DNA of 64,000 nucleotides from Cupriavidus numazuensis (GCF_905397435.1 NZ_CAJPVI010000019.1:62001-126000), one strand, 5' to 3'; counted from the first letter of the stretch, positions 55,380 to 64,000 are shown. Program-made: numbers and translations. Notes: generated by a model not told the origin, from the letters alone.

Positions 55380-58300
55380 TGGGAAATCTGCCTCCACGAA
55401 AGGCGGTTGCGTGCGACGTTGCCTTGTTCGACGACGCTGATGACCTCGCCGGTCGTCGCGCTGGCCACTTTCAGGTGACCACCGCCACCTCCGCCACCGC
55501 CGCCACCTCCTCCGCCTCCACCGCCGCCCCCTCCCCCACCGCCGCCTCCGCCGCCCCCGAGGAAGATGGTCGAGCCAAAGTTGCCTTGCTGGGACACACC
55601 CGAGACAACCAGGATCTTGTTGCTGGAGTTCGTCACCTTGTCCGAGGCATCGATCTTGCCGTCGCTGTTGACGTCAAGTACCGAATAGCTCAACGCGGAA
55701 CCGTTCAGTGCAGAGAAATCCAGCAGGTTGGAACTGATCCCGCCCACGCACTCGTCGGTGGATGGCGTCAGCGTGGTGATCACCAGGCGCTCCGCATCCA
55801 CCTTTGGCTTCACGACGACGCGCTCGCCCTGGGTGAGCAAGTCGATGACCCAACCCTTCTGCTTGGTGTAGTCAACCGTAGTGCCAGTGAGCGTGTACAC
55901 CGTGCGCGACACGCCGTCTACGGTCATGGTCCCCGAGGTCAGCGTCTGAGACTGTAGATTCGCCCGCGTGGCCGAGGTTGCCGAATCGTCCCAGACGCCA
56001 TACACCGAGTTGTATCCGGTGGCGCCCGAGTCCGCGGTGTCGTAGAAGCGGCCAGTGCCGAAGGTCAGCAGGAACCCCTTTTTCGGATCCTTCGGATTGA
56101 TCAGGGCCGTGGGCGCGGCGGTGATCGGTTGCGCCAGCGGCGTCTTGTTCACGCCGTCCACCGCCGTGAACAGCGGCACACCCTGCGTGGTGCCCATGCG
56201 GGCGGCCCATGCCGTGGGATTGGTGTCGGAGAGATCGAATTTCCACAACCTGCCCTTCAGGTCGCCCGCGTAGGCCGCCTGGATGGTGAGGTTGGTGTCG
56301 TACACCACTTCCGGACTGCCAAGGCCGTTGCCATTGCCCGATGTCGCCGTTTCCTTCGGATCCGCGTAGATCTTGCGGATGCCGCCGGTACCGAAGGGAT
56401 TGGCAAGGTCGACGACATAGAGCACCGCCTTGCCCGACCCGCTCTCGTAGCCATTGCCGAAGATCGCCACCCACTTGCCGCTGTTCAGGCGTCCGATCAC
56501 CGGCGTGCCGATGGTGTATCCAAGGTCGGTCTCGGTGTCGCCCGAAATCTCCCACATGACCTTGCTGGCGTCGAAGTTCGCCGGATCGGTAATGTCGAGC
56601 GCAAACATCGCCTTGCCGCCTGAACCCATGCCGCCGATAAGCACGGTCTTCCAGCTGGCCGAGGTCTCGCTGGCACGCTGGAAGTAGGCATCTCCTGACG
56701 CAGGCGTCGCATCGACGAAGAAGCGATGGATATAGTCCGGCGAGGCCAGTGATTTCACGGCATTTCCGCCGACGATCGCCTGGTTGGGCATGAAGGCGAA
56801 CTTCTCGACGCCGGTCAGCGCATCGAATCCGTGCAGCATGCCGTCGTTCGCGCCCACGTAGATCATGGCGCGCCGATTGGTGCGATTGTTTGACAGGAAC
56901 GAGAAGTAGCTGCGCCCTTCCGTGGACTTCAGGAAGTCATAACCCGAATCGGCTGCCTTCACGTAGATCGGCGACGAGTTGACGATATCGCCAAGAATGT
57001 TCGACACCAGTGTGCCGGTGCCGTTGTCGGTCACGCGGTCGCGATACTTGCCGCCGTTGCGCTTTTCCAGCGTAGTATCGCCGCGCAGGTAGGCCACCAT
57101 TGCCTTGTCGCCGCCGAGCGCAGTCTTCTGTGTCGTGGACAGCGAGGTGTCCGTATCGCTGGCCCAGGTGAACGGCTTGCCCGCCGGCGCGGTGCCCGCG
57201 GACCACGTGTAAATGCTGCGGGCCGTGGCCGCAGGCATTTGCTGGTACGCGTTCCAGTTCAGCGTGGAGAAGGCCTGATCGTCGGGGTTGTAGGCTTGCG
57301 ACAGCAGTTCGCCGGTCCACGCGCCGGAGCGGAATCGCGTCAGGAACAGCGCCGTGTCGGTGTTCAGCGTGGTCGAATTGGTCGCGGCCGATGACGACGA
57401 GCCGCTGCGCGATGCGATCTGCGACAGCGCATTGTTCAATGCCGCCGTCAGCCCGGACGCGTCGCCCGCGCTGTAGTTGTCGCCGCGCGCATTCACGGCG
57501 GCGTGCCACAGGTCATCGATCTTGGTCTGGTCGCTGGTCGAAGCCTTGGGCCAGGAAATCGTACCCGCCTTCAGCTTGTCGAGGATCGCGGAAAGCACGT
57601 CGGCCCGCGGCGTATTGGGATTGCTGGGCTGGTTGGCCGGGGCCGACTCCAGCGTTCCCTTCACGCCTACGCCCAGCGTGAACGTGACAAGGTGCTGCCA
57701 GAAGGCTTCGTCGCGCGCGTTGGTCGGCACACGGTTCTCGGTGCTGCGCAGATCGTTGACCCAGTACTTCATGGCAACGTCCGCGAGCGTATTGCTGTAG
57801 CCATCCTTGTAGGGGTTCTTTGGCGAGTACTGATAAGCGGTGCCTGATACTGGCGCGATGCTCGAACCCTTGGTGCTGTCTACGTCGCCGACTGACGTGG
57901 AGTCGGAGTAATAGCCGTCCGTGGAGAGAATGTGATAGCTGGCACGGCACGCGCTTTCCGGCCTTCCCGCCGACTCGATCCACGGCTGCGAATTGTTCTG
58001 GAAGTACTTGCCGACCGTATCCATGGCACCGAGCAGCGGCGTACCGTTGGCGGTGATGTCGAGCGAATAGAAGTCCTGGTAGAAAGCAGCCTTGCTCGTA
58101 TCGTCGAACGGCGCCACGGGCCGCTTGATCCCCGTGTAGGAGCTGGTTCCCGACTTGGTACTGTCGTTAATGGTGGTATAGCCGACGCGGATCGACTGGT
58201 TCTGGGACGCGAACGCCTGCCCGACGGCCGCGCGCATCGCCAGGATCCGCGAGCGGTAATACTGGAACCAGTTGGCGAAGTTCTGGATTTCCTCGGCGTA

Positions 58301-59059
58301 GGTGCAGGCAGTCGTCGACGCGCAATCGGTACGCTTGCCACTCTGCGCATACGTGGAGCCCGAGCGGATCTCGATGCGGCTGAAACACTTCAGGTTCGAG
58401 GTGCTGTTATTGCAGCCCGACAGCGTCGAGTCGTAGCGGTAGTAGAGCGCGGGATAAAACTTCACCGACTTGCTGGAGTAGCTCTTGCCATCGTCGCTGA
58501 GCCAGTACGCCGTGACGGTATTGTCCTGCGTCAGGTTCATGGAACCGTTGCTGGTCATCATCGGGTTGTAGTAGGCCTTCGTCGGATCTGCATTCTTGAG
58601 ATTGCCGGAAGGGTCGTACCACGGCCGATAGGTCACGTCGGGGTTGTAGTAGGAGACGTTCAGCGCCGCCGTCCTGTATCGCGCCGCCGCCAGCGATGTG
58701 CTGCTGAAATTGACGACCGACGCCTTGTTGCCCGAATAGACGGAACCATTCGCCGAATAGACCTGCCCGCCGGATGGCAGCGGGAATGCGTAGATCAGCC
58801 AGCCGCCGCTGTCCGGCGTCAGGTCCCAGTTGGTCTCCGTACCGTTCGGCGACAGGCTCTCGGGCGTGATCTCGAACATCATCGAGCCCGAGTCATCCAG
58901 CGTGAACATCACGTTCGGGGCGATCGATGTCGCGAAGATCAGCGGCTGCTGCGACACCGCGGCAAAGCTTGTCGCCACGGGCGTCAGAGTCATCAGCCCT
59001 GCCAGGGTCGCCGCCAGAGCCTTGCGGAACGCCTTGGTATATCCGGTATAGCCTGTCAT
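55376..59059 (-). CDS. pilY1: Type IV pilus tip protein PilY1
   Basis: Large secreted tip adhesin/assembly factor, about 1,227 residues. A signal peptide (TPVATSFA, about residue 34) is followed by a von Willebrand A-type region opening NVMFTLDDSGSMMFE (MIDAS-like DxSGS). The C-terminal PilY1 propeller carries FAFMPNQAIVGG, a calcium-binding loop DVNSDGKIDASDK and the terminal signature RNRLSWRQI. Residues 1168-1194 are 27 glycines in a row. The ATG at 59059 overlaps the pilX stop; the frame is open to 59470 but only by antisense shadow. Confidence 0.94.
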   Translation of the reverse strand: MTGYTGYTKAFRKALAATLAGLMTLTPVATSFAAVSQQPLIFATSIAPNVMFTLDDSGSMMFEITPESLSPNGTETNWDLTPDSGGWLIYAFPLPSGGQVYSANGSVYSGNKASVVNFSSTSLAAARYRTAALNVSYYNPDVTYRPWYDPSGNLKNADPTKAYYNPMMTSNGSMNLTQDNTVTAYWLSDDGKSYSSKSVKFYPALYYRYDSTLSGCNNSTSNLKCFSRIEIRSGSTYAQSGKRTDCASTTACTYAEEIQNFANWFQYYRSRILAMRAAVGQAFASQNQSIRVGYTTINDSTKSGTSSYTGIKRPVAPFDDTSKAAFYQDFYSLDITANGTPLLGAMDTVGKYFQNNSQPWIESAGRPESACRASYHILSTDGYYSDSTSVGDVDSTKGSSIAPVSGTAYQYSPKNPYKDGYSNTLADVAMKYWVNDLRSTENRVPTNARDEAFWQHLVTFTLGVGVKGTLESAPANQPSNPNTPRADVLSAILDKLKAGTISWPKASTSDQTKIDDLWHAAVNARGDNYSAGDASGLTAALNNALSQIASRSGSSSSAATNSTTLNTDTALFLTRFRSGAWTGELLSQAYNPDDQAFSTLNWNAYQQMPAATARSIYTWSAGTAPAGKPFTWASDTDTSLSTTQKTALGGDKAMVAYLRGDTTLEKRNGGKYRDRVTDNGTGTLVSNILGDIVNSSPIYVKAADSGYDFLKSTEGRSYFSFLSNNRTNRRAMIYVGANDGMLHGFDALTGVEKFAFMPNQAIVGGNAVKSLASPDYIHRFFVDATPASGDAYFQRASETSASWKTVLIGGMGSGGKAMFALDITDPANFDASKVMWEISGDTETDLGYTIGTPVIGRLNSGKWVAIFGNGYESGSGKAVLYVVDLANPFGTGGIRKIYADPKETATSGNGNGLGSPEVVYDTNLTIQAAYAGDLKGRLWKFDLSDTNPTAWAARMGTTQGVPLFTAVDGVNKTPLAQPITAAPTALINPKDPKKGFLLTFGTGRFYDTADSGATGYNSVYGVWDDSATSATRANLQSQTLTSGTMTVDGVSRTVYTLTGTTVDYTKQKGWVIDLLTQGERVVVKPKVDAERLVITTLTPSTDECVGGISSNLLDFSALNGSALSYSVLDVNSDGKIDASDKVTNSSNKILVVSGVSQQGNFGSTIFLGGGGGGGGGGGGGGGGGGGGGGGGGGGHLKVASATTGEVISVVEQGNVARNRLSWRQISQ
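55478..55558 (-). repeat. Poly-glycine codon repeat in pilY1
   Basis: Twenty-seven successive GGN codons (mixed GGC, GGT, GGA and GGG) encode an unbroken glycine run between the PilY1 propeller and its last 33 residues. Because third bases vary it is not a pure microsatellite, but triplet slippage could change its length without a frameshift. Confidence 0.97.
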
Positions 59060-59682
59060 TGCCGTACCTCCGACTGGAGCGTGACCTGGGTCTGGCCATT
59101 GATGCCGGTGCCCAGCGCGGTGATCCGATAGTGAATGTTGATCGGCATGCCCGTCTGCGGATTGCGCACGCGGGACGGGGTGCGGATTTCCTCGATGAAG
59201 CACCTTGGCGTGGCGGCCGCCTCGCTCAGCGTCACGCCGCTGGTCGCCGGGACGACGATGACATTGGTGTTCGGTTCGCTGTTCACGCTGGTATCCCAGT
59301 TGGTCGGCACTTCCCAGAACTGCTTGCCGCTGGCATCCAGATAGCCGAGCTTGAGGTTGCCCGCACTGTCGAGGACAGGCGCGCTGGCATTCACCACGCT
59401 GCTCATGTCCTTGCGGTACATCCGGTTGAACAGTGCTGCCGGTTGTCCCGTGACCACAATGCCCTCGCAAAAGCGCAGGCCGAGTTCGGCCGCCTGGAAT
59501 GCCACCTGGTGATCGCGGTTGTTGCCGGCCAGGCGTTCATCGAACAGGCTGCCGCGCATGCTCCACGCAGCCAGCAGCGAGATGACCACGACGAGCACGA
59601 GCGCCACGACCAGCACCACGCCCCTCGCATGGCGCCTGCCGCCCGACGCCGGGAGCCGAAGGTTTGCCCGATGCTTGCTCAT
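59056..59682 (-). CDS. pilX: Type IV pilus minor pilin PilX
   Basis: A 208-residue minor pilin: short basic leader ending RHARG, then hydrophobic helix VVLVVALVLVVVISLLAAWSMRGSLFDERLAGNNRDHQVAFQAAELGLRFCEG, typical PilX with FQAAELGLR. As in other PilX proteins the +5 glutamate is missing. A cysteine pair follows. The start is directly after the pilW stop and the stop overlaps the pilY1 start. Confidence 0.92.
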   Translation of the reverse strand: MSKHRANLRLPASGGRRHARGVVLVVALVLVVVISLLAAWSMRGSLFDERLAGNNRDHQVAFQAAELGLRFCEGIVVTGQPAALFNRMYRKDMSSVVNASAPVLDSAGNLKLGYLDASGKQFWEVPTNWDTSVNSEPNTNVIVVPATSGVTLSEAAATPRCFIEEIRTPSRVRNPQTGMPINIHYRITALGTGINGQTQVTLQSEVRQ

Positions 59683-60504
59683 CTATCCCACCCGATTGCG
59701 CAGCGCAAAGCTGCTGTAGAAACGGCGGCGCACCCGGCCGTCGGCAACGTTCTGCACCGCGTCGTTGCAGTCGCGGTAGGTCGTCGCAACGTCCGCATTC
59801 ACCGCCGTGGCGTCGAACACCAGCAGGCATACGCGCACGCTGACCACGCGGTTCCAGTCTGCCGCGACCATGCCGCTTGCCGGCGTGTACTGTGTCACGT
59901 TGGCCGAGTCCGCGTCCTGCGCAAGCCCATAGGTCAGCTGCAGGTCTTGCACGTTCTCGAGAAGGGGTTCGGGCGTCGACAGTGCAGTCGTGTTCTGGTC
60001 CGATCCCCTGCACATCAGCGTATTGCCCGCAACGTAGAAGGCGTTTTCCGCCATCGCACGTGCAACGGGTATCGCGCGGCCGTTGCAATCGGTCGTGCTG
60101 GACAAGGAGCCGTCAATGCGCAGGTAGCGGACCGTGACAGCGTCCGGGTTGCTGTTCGCGACCGCGATGCAAGCGCCCGTCGCCACGTTGGAGAACCCGC
60201 CGTCGCACCCCTGTACCGGCGCACTGTCGAACGTCACGGGCCGCGCACCAAGCAGCGACAGGTCGACGCGGCCCAGGCCGGCCAGGCGCAACTGCTCGCC
60301 GATCACCGACAAGGCCCAGCGCGCGCCGTCGTCGGCGCTGCGCAGTCCTTCCTGGGTCCGGCTGCTGCGCTGGCTCGACAGATAGAAGGCGCTGATCGAG
60401 CTGAGCAGCAGCAGGCCTATGACCAGCGCGATCATGATCTCCACGAGCGAGCGCCCGCGGCTGGAACGACGCCGCTTCAGGGCCGCAGGGTAATGGTGGC
60501 GCAT
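59683..60504 (-). CDS. pilW: Type IV pilus minor pilin PilW
   Basis: A 273-residue minor pilin with prepilin site SRG|RSLVEIMIALVIGLLLLSSISAFYLSSQRSSRTQEGLRSADDGARWALSVIGEQLRLAG, the PilW hallmark. The start at 60504 overlaps pilV by 28 bases, as is usual in these operons. PilW, PilV, PilX and FimT prime pilus assembly together with PilY1. Confidence 0.92.
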   Translation of the reverse strand: MRHHYPAALKRRRSSRGRSLVEIMIALVIGLLLLSSISAFYLSSQRSSRTQEGLRSADDGARWALSVIGEQLRLAGLGRVDLSLLGARPVTFDSAPVQGCDGGFSNVATGACIAVANSNPDAVTVRYLRIDGSLSSTTDCNGRAIPVARAMAENAFYVAGNTLMCRGSDQNTTALSTPEPLLENVQDLQLTYGLAQDADSANVTQYTPASGMVAADWNRVVSVRVCLLVFDATAVNADVATTYRDCNDAVQNVADGRVRRRFYSSFALRNRVG

Positions 60505-61061
60505 GTGACCCCCCTGGCATCGAATGCGGGCAGCGTGATGAAATAGTCCGTCGCGGCTTTCGAGCAGCCGACCGACACATCGGAGGTCGAAGGGTCCTTC
60601 CAGTACAGTTCGAGCCGATAGCTCACGAACCCGGCCGGAATCGTTCCCGCCGCCGCGCTGACGTCCGGCGACGTCCAGGATGCCACGCCAGCGCCAGGCA
60701 GCTGCGTGGTCATCGACGTCCACCATTGCGAGACATCCCAGGCCGCATATTCATTGCCGTCGCAGACGACCTTGCTGCAGTCCTTGGCCGGTGCCGCGGG
60801 CGGCTGCACACTCAGCGCGCTCAGGTAAGCGTTGAAATCGCTCCCCTCGCCCAGCCCCGAAGTGTTGGCGCGGATGCGTTCGGAAAGATCCGTGGCCGCA
60901 TCGACGATGCTGTATCGAACGCTGGCTCCCGCGCGGTACCGCAGCGATGCGGCCTGCAGCGACAGCATGCCGAGCAGGGCGATGGCAACCAGCACCAGCG
61001 TGATCAGCACTTCGATCAGGCTGGCACCGGACTGGCGCGGGAGGGGACGCGAGTTCAGCAT
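60477..61061 (-). CDS. pilV: Type IV pilus minor pilin PilV
   Basis: A 194-residue minor pilin. Leader MLNSRPLPRQSG is followed by ASLIEVLITLVLVAIALLGMLSLQAASLRYR with the +5 glutamate, then ATDLSERIRANTSGLG typical of PilV. It overlaps fimT by 7 bases and pilW by 28 bases, so the operon is tightly packed. Confidence 0.93.
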   Translation of the reverse strand: MLNSRPLPRQSGASLIEVLITLVLVAIALLGMLSLQAASLRYRAGASVRYSIVDAATDLSERIRANTSGLGEGSDFNAYLSALSVQPPAAPAKDCSKVVCDGNEYAAWDVSQWWTSMTTQLPGAGVASWTSPDVSAAAGTIPAGFVSYRLELYWKDPSTSDVSVGCSKAATDYFITLPAFDARGVTCATITLRP

Positions 61062-61603
61062 GCTGCGGTCCTCTGGTCGACACGGCCCGCGCGGGACACG
61101 CAGACGTTCAGGTTGCGGCGATCGGAGCTGGAAGCGGCAACCTGGAAAGCCAGCGCACTGTCCGCGAACAGATAGCCGCGCGACGTGATCTGAATAGAGC
61201 GCAGCGGCGCGGCCAGCGTCACGGCAAGGCCGGTATTGACCGCCTCATGCACGCGGATGATTTCCTCGGCAGGCGCGCGTACCTGATCGTTGTTCGTGTC
61301 CTGGAAGAGAATCCACCGCCCTGACCAGTCCGCCTGCGAATCCTGCGCACAGGTCGTGGAATTGGCCGCCGTGGCACGGCAAACCGTGACCGGGGCATTG
61401 CGGCGGATGGCTTCGCTGCGCGCGAGCGACAGCAGCCCGGCAAGTTCGGCCGCCGCGCCGTCGGTGCGCGCGCGATCGAGAAACCCCTGGAACGAGGGCA
61501 CGGCGAACGACATCGTGATGGCGATCAGCGATACCACCACCATCAGTTCGATCAGCGTGAAGCCGCGAAGCGGCCGGACAATACGCGGGCGCGAGGCACG
61601 CAT
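61055..61603 (-). CDS. fimT: Type IV pilus pseudopilin FimT/GspH-like
   Basis: First gene of the minus-strand pilin operon. Prepilin site LRG|FTLIELMVVVSLIAITMSFAVPSFQGFLDRARTDGAAAELAGLLSLARSEAIRRNAPVTVCR is FimT-like. With the ATG at 61603 it has 182 residues and a 14-residue leader, a normal size; an ATG at 61690 would make a 43-residue leader and is less likely. Confidence 0.9.
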   Translation of the reverse strand: MRASRPRIVRPLRGFTLIELMVVVSLIAITMSFAVPSFQGFLDRARTDGAAAELAGLLSLARSEAIRRNAPVTVCRATAANSTTCAQDSQADWSGRWILFQDTNNDQVRAPAEEIIRVHEAVNTGLAVTLAAPLRSIQITSRGYLFADSALAFQVAASSSDRRNLNVCVSRAGRVDQRTAAC

Positions 61604-62097
61604 GCCACCGATGCCGGCCTTCTGCTCGCGGCCGACCGGCGGCAAACGCCCTCCGCGCCCGGTCAGCCGGGCGCGAGAAAGGCAGTCCATGTCAGCGCAA
61701 CCGGACGCCGACCGGCAATGCCTTCTGGCAATGCATAGAGATGACCCAATTCATGTGACCCCCGGTAGAAACCGTTGCGGTAGCAGGCGCTCTCTGCCGG
61801 AGCGGCGCTGCAACCCACCCGAATACGTTCTTTTGATTCTGTTATTGGCCGATCGAAGCCGGCAGACGTACGTCAGGAAAATGTCTACCAGAATGCGGCT
61901 CTGATGATACCCCGCCATAGTGGGGGAACTCGCTACGCGATGTCAATAGCACTTGGCAAGAGGACATTCCTCAAATGTCGAAGCCGTACAACGGCCGCGG
62001 CATGCAACCAAATTTGCCAGTCTCGCTACGTTTATCCACGGACCGTCGGCCTGCCGGGCGGTACGTTGACGGTCTCCTCACGCTATCGCTAATCGCC
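61604..62097. other. 494-base divergent intergenic region between two minor pilin operons
   Basis: No convincing gene is seen. ORF extensions from both sides enter it but without ribosome sites. It has AT-rich stretches near 61825-61850 and 61930-61985 that may hold divergent promoters, but I find no clear -35/-10 pair, sigma-54 box or strong palindrome. It must contain the control region for one or both pilin operons. Confidence 0.6.
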
Positions 62098-62442
62098 ATG
62101 CAGGTTTGCTCTTCACCGCTGCGTCAGCGCACCGGCCGCGGCCATGTTCTGGCCGAATCGCTCTGCGCGCTGGCCGTTGTCAGCATTGGCCTGGTTCCGC
62201 TGGCCAGCCTTGGGACCACGGGCCTGGCGTGGTTGCGTGGCCATGAACAGCTCGCGCAGGCGGTCCGGTCTGCCGGGGAAGCCGCGGAAATCTCGGGCAT
62301 GCCCGTAGCCCCCATGAACCGATCCCATGCGGTCTCGGCCGAAGGCCCGCGTACCGGCAGGCTAGCCATGGCAGGACTGGCGGTCGGCGAGCCGGAGGCG
62401 TCGGCATCATTGCGCGGCGTTGCACTATGGCTGCAACCATGA
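62098..62442 (+). CDS. Second PilV-like minor pilin
   Basis: A 114-residue minor pilin-like protein with prepilin leader MQVCSSPLRQRTGRG and then HVLAESLCALAVVSIGLVPLASLGTTGLAWLRGHEQLAQAVRSAGEAAEI, with glutamate at +5. It is shorter than the pilV at 60477. The ATG at 62098 gives a normal leader; upstream ATGs at 61975 and 62002 lead to overlong leaders. It starts a second cluster opposite to the first; the next ATG overlaps its stop. Confidence 0.78.
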   Translation: MQVCSSPLRQRTGRGHVLAESLCALAVVSIGLVPLASLGTTGLAWLRGHEQLAQAVRSAGEAAEISGMPVAPMNRSHAVSAEGPRTGRLAMAGLAVGEPEASASLRGVALWLQP

Positions 62443-63356
62443 GATCACGCATGCCCGCTGGCTATCGGGGCAGTCCGCGGATGGATGGCTTCACGCTGAC
62501 CGAGACGATGGTCGGCCTGGCACTGGGGCTGCTGGTCACTGCGGTGGCAGGCACCGCGTTTCTGCTATGTCGCGCGGCATATCTTGCCGCCGCCGAGCGA
62601 ACCTTGCTGGAGGAGCGCGGGCAGCGCGCACTCAATATTCTGTCCACCCTGATCCGGCACAGCGGCTGGGTTCCCGATGCAACTGGCAAGGCCCCGGCCC
62701 AGCCCGCGATCAGCGGCGCGGACGATTGCGGCCAGCCATCGATCGCAACAGTACCGGGATGCGGGAAATCCGGCGTGGCGGGCAGCGACGCGCTGCTGGT
62801 CCGCTTCAGCGGCAGCGGGCAGGCCAGCGACGCCAGCCTGTCCGACCAGACGATGATCGACTGCAGCGGCTATGCCGTTGCCGCCCAGGGCACCGACTCA
62901 TCCGTCGACACGGACTACGTTACCGCGAATCTCTTCTACGTCGCCATCGCCAGCGACGGCGAGCCTCAGTTGCTTTGCCGCTATCCAGCACGGCGAAACG
63001 GACGCATCGACGGCAGCGGATGGACATCCGGGGCGATCGTGCGAGGCGTGGAATCGATGCAGATACGCTACGGTGTCGACACCCGCGGCAACCGGCTTCC
63101 CGACACCTTCCTGCGCGCCGACGAGGTCACGGCCATGGGCGAAGACGCGTGGCATCGTGTCGTCGCGGTTCAGGTAGCGCTGGCGCTCAGGCTGGAACGG
63201 CGTGGCGCAGCCCCGAGCGGCATGCAGGTCACCGGCGCTGGCGCCATGACGGACCTCTACGACAGGTTGCCCGGACATGGCCGATACACGTCGCGGATCT
63301 TCGCAACGACGATCCGCCTGCGGAACGCCCCTCGGTGTCAGGAGACCTTGTGCTAG
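62439..63356 (+). CDS. Second PilW-like minor pilin
   Basis: A 305-residue protein with prepilin site MDG|FTLTETMVGLALGLLVTAVAGTAFLLCRAAYLAAAERTLLEERGQRALNILSTLIRHSGW, the same block seen in pilW at 59683. It starts at the ATG overlapping the preceding stop (ATGA at 62439). Three cysteines (about 105, 116 and 147) may form disulphides. Divergent from its minus-strand paralogue in sequence beyond the N-terminus. Confidence 0.86.
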   Translation: MRSRMPAGYRGSPRMDGFTLTETMVGLALGLLVTAVAGTAFLLCRAAYLAAAERTLLEERGQRALNILSTLIRHSGWVPDATGKAPAQPAISGADDCGQPSIATVPGCGKSGVAGSDALLVRFSGSGQASDASLSDQTMIDCSGYAVAAQGTDSSVDTDYVTANLFYVAIASDGEPQLLCRYPARRNGRIDGSGWTSGAIVRGVESMQIRYGVDTRGNRLPDTFLRADEVTAMGEDAWHRVVAVQVALALRLERRGAAPSGMQVTGAGAMTDLYDRLPGHGRYTSRIFATTIRLRNAPRCQETLC

Positions 63357-63943
63357 CCGCGCACAAGCCCTGCCCTCGCCCACATGGAGGTGCGACGCTG
63401 ATGTTTGCCGCGACGCTTCTGCTGCTCGCGGTGCTCACCGCAACTGCCACGCTGCAATTCCTGCTCTCCAGCCGCCAGCTTGCCGGCTTGCAACTTGACC
63501 GGGAAATCGCATTCCGGGCCGCCGAAGTGGCGCTGCTCGATGGCGAGGCCGATCTGATGGCAGCCATGGCGGGCAACGGTCCGCCAGACCGCCTGGATCC
63601 CGTTCCGGCAAGCGGGGCGTGCGGCCGAGGCATGCAGGCCGGAATCTGCGTGCCTGCCACCGGCAGCCTGCCCGTCTGGCAGGCATGGCTGTCAGGCTCG
63701 GCGTCCACCGATGACATTGGCGTGCCGTTTGGCACGTTCACCGGAAAGACGATGCCCGCCCTGCCCCAAGGTATCGCCGGCACGTCGATCCCGCCGCGCT
63801 ACGTTGCCGAGTTGGTTGGCGATGGCGCTGCGCCCATGGAATACAGCCGGCAGACTGCGATGCCGCGCCTTCGCGTCACCGCCATTGGTTTCGGCCGCAA
63901 CCGCGACACCACTGCTGTGGTCCAGAGCGTGATTCAGCCATGA
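63350..63943 (+). CDS. Second PilX-like minor pilin, GTG start
   Basis: A 197-residue PilX-like protein: hydrophobic helix MFAATLLLLAVLTATATLQFLLSSRQLAGLQLDREIAFRAAEVALLDGEADLMAAM matches PilX, with FRAAEVALLDGE the best sign. The start is a GTG at 63350, four bases after an AGGAGA site and overlapping the PilW-like stop. C-terminal PRLRVTAIGFGRNRDTTAVVQSV resembles the FRITARGTG end of PilX proteins. The +5 glutamate is absent as in PilX. Confidence 0.84.
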   Translation: MLAAHKPCPRPHGGATLMFAATLLLLAVLTATATLQFLLSSRQLAGLQLDREIAFRAAEVALLDGEADLMAAMAGNGPPDRLDPVPASGACGRGMQAGICVPATGSLPVWQAWLSGSASTDDIGVPFGTFTGKTMPALPQGIAGTSIPPRYVAELVGDGAAPMEYSRQTAMPRLRVTAIGFGRNRDTTAVVQSVIQP

Positions 63944-64000
63944 GCCGGCGGCACGTCATCGCCTGGGTCCTGTCCTGGCTGCTTTCGTCAGCTTCGGCGG
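63940..64000 (+). CDS. Start of a secreted protein, probably a second PilY1 (cut by window end)
   Basis: The ATG overlaps the previous stop (ATGA). The 20 visible residues, MSRRHVIAWVLSWLLSSASA, form a signal peptide. In the minus-strand cluster pilX is followed directly by pilY1 in the same way, so a second PilY1 is the expected product. The sequence ends at the window edge. Confidence 0.6.
   Translation, partial: MSRRHVIAWVLSWLLSSASA

Noticed and set aside
59060-59470. N-terminal extension of pilY1 by 137 codons
   Set aside because: It is the antisense-like second frame of pilX; the signal peptide of PilY1 begins at 59059, overlapping the pilX stop.
1-64000. CRISPR arrays, insertion sequences, integrases and toxin-antitoxin pairs
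   Set aside because: Looked for on both strands. No spaced direct-repeat array, transposase motif, target-site duplication or paired small toxin/antitoxin genes were seen. The single tRNA gene has no integrase beside it.

Overview
The window is high-GC, gene-dense chromosomal DNA of a betaproteobacterium in Burkholderiaceae. Cupriavidus or a close Ralstonia relative is most likely. This rests on a Bug-type solute-binding protein next to TctA, a kynBUA operon with an Lrp-type regulator, gcdH beside an IclR regulator, the ybgC-tolQRAB-pal-cpoB order and the type IV minor pilin block. The assignment is inference from gene content. I saw no insertion sequence, prophage, CRISPR array, integrase or replication origin.

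Layout. 1-4.8 kb: end of a tripartite tricarboxylate transporter permease, a LysR regulator, a Bug solute-binding protein and a gamma-glutamyltransferase-family enzyme. 4.9-9.1 kb: a three-gene chaperone-usher fimbrial operon with no tip adhesin. 9.1-12.7 kb: PhzF-like protein, two FMN-binding split-barrel proteins and a CoA-transferase with permuted domain order. 12.9-19.8 kb: glnS and small conserved genes (S4 protein, MAPEG, YceI, YaeQ, FKBP, ChaC, ankyrin). 19.8-33.7 kb: acyl-CoA ligase, CnoX-like thioredoxin, cupin, hemerythrin, P-loop kinase, tcdA, AsmA protein, MFS exporter, pdxH, cfa, DUF72, msrA and a flavin reductase. 33.7-37.2 kb: kynR divergent from kynBUA, converting tryptophan to anthranilate. 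37.2-39.5 kb: IclR regulator divergent from gcdH. 39.6-45 kb: 1-Cys peroxiredoxin, DUF883/YqjE envelope operon, a GGDEF/EAL protein and tRNA-Lys. 45-52.7 kb: a sulfur transporter, queC and the Tol-Pal system. 52.7-54.9 kb: glyA behind a ZTP (ZMP) riboswitch, then nrdR. 54.9-64 kb: two divergent minor pilin operons, one complete (fimT-pilVWX-pilY1-pilE, minus strand) and one running off the window end (plus strand).

The most informative non-coding signals, all read directly from the bases, are the ZTP aptamer before glyA, a repeated ATTCGAAT palindrome at kynR/kynB, GAAC/GTTC palindromes around the gcdH promoter, a repeated ATCGTTCTATT element between the acyl-CoA ligase and cnoX, and a large stem-loop between tolA and tolB. 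The most unusual protein features are the pair of minor pilin loci, a 27-glycine tract near the PilY1 C-terminus, and the permuted CoA-transferase.
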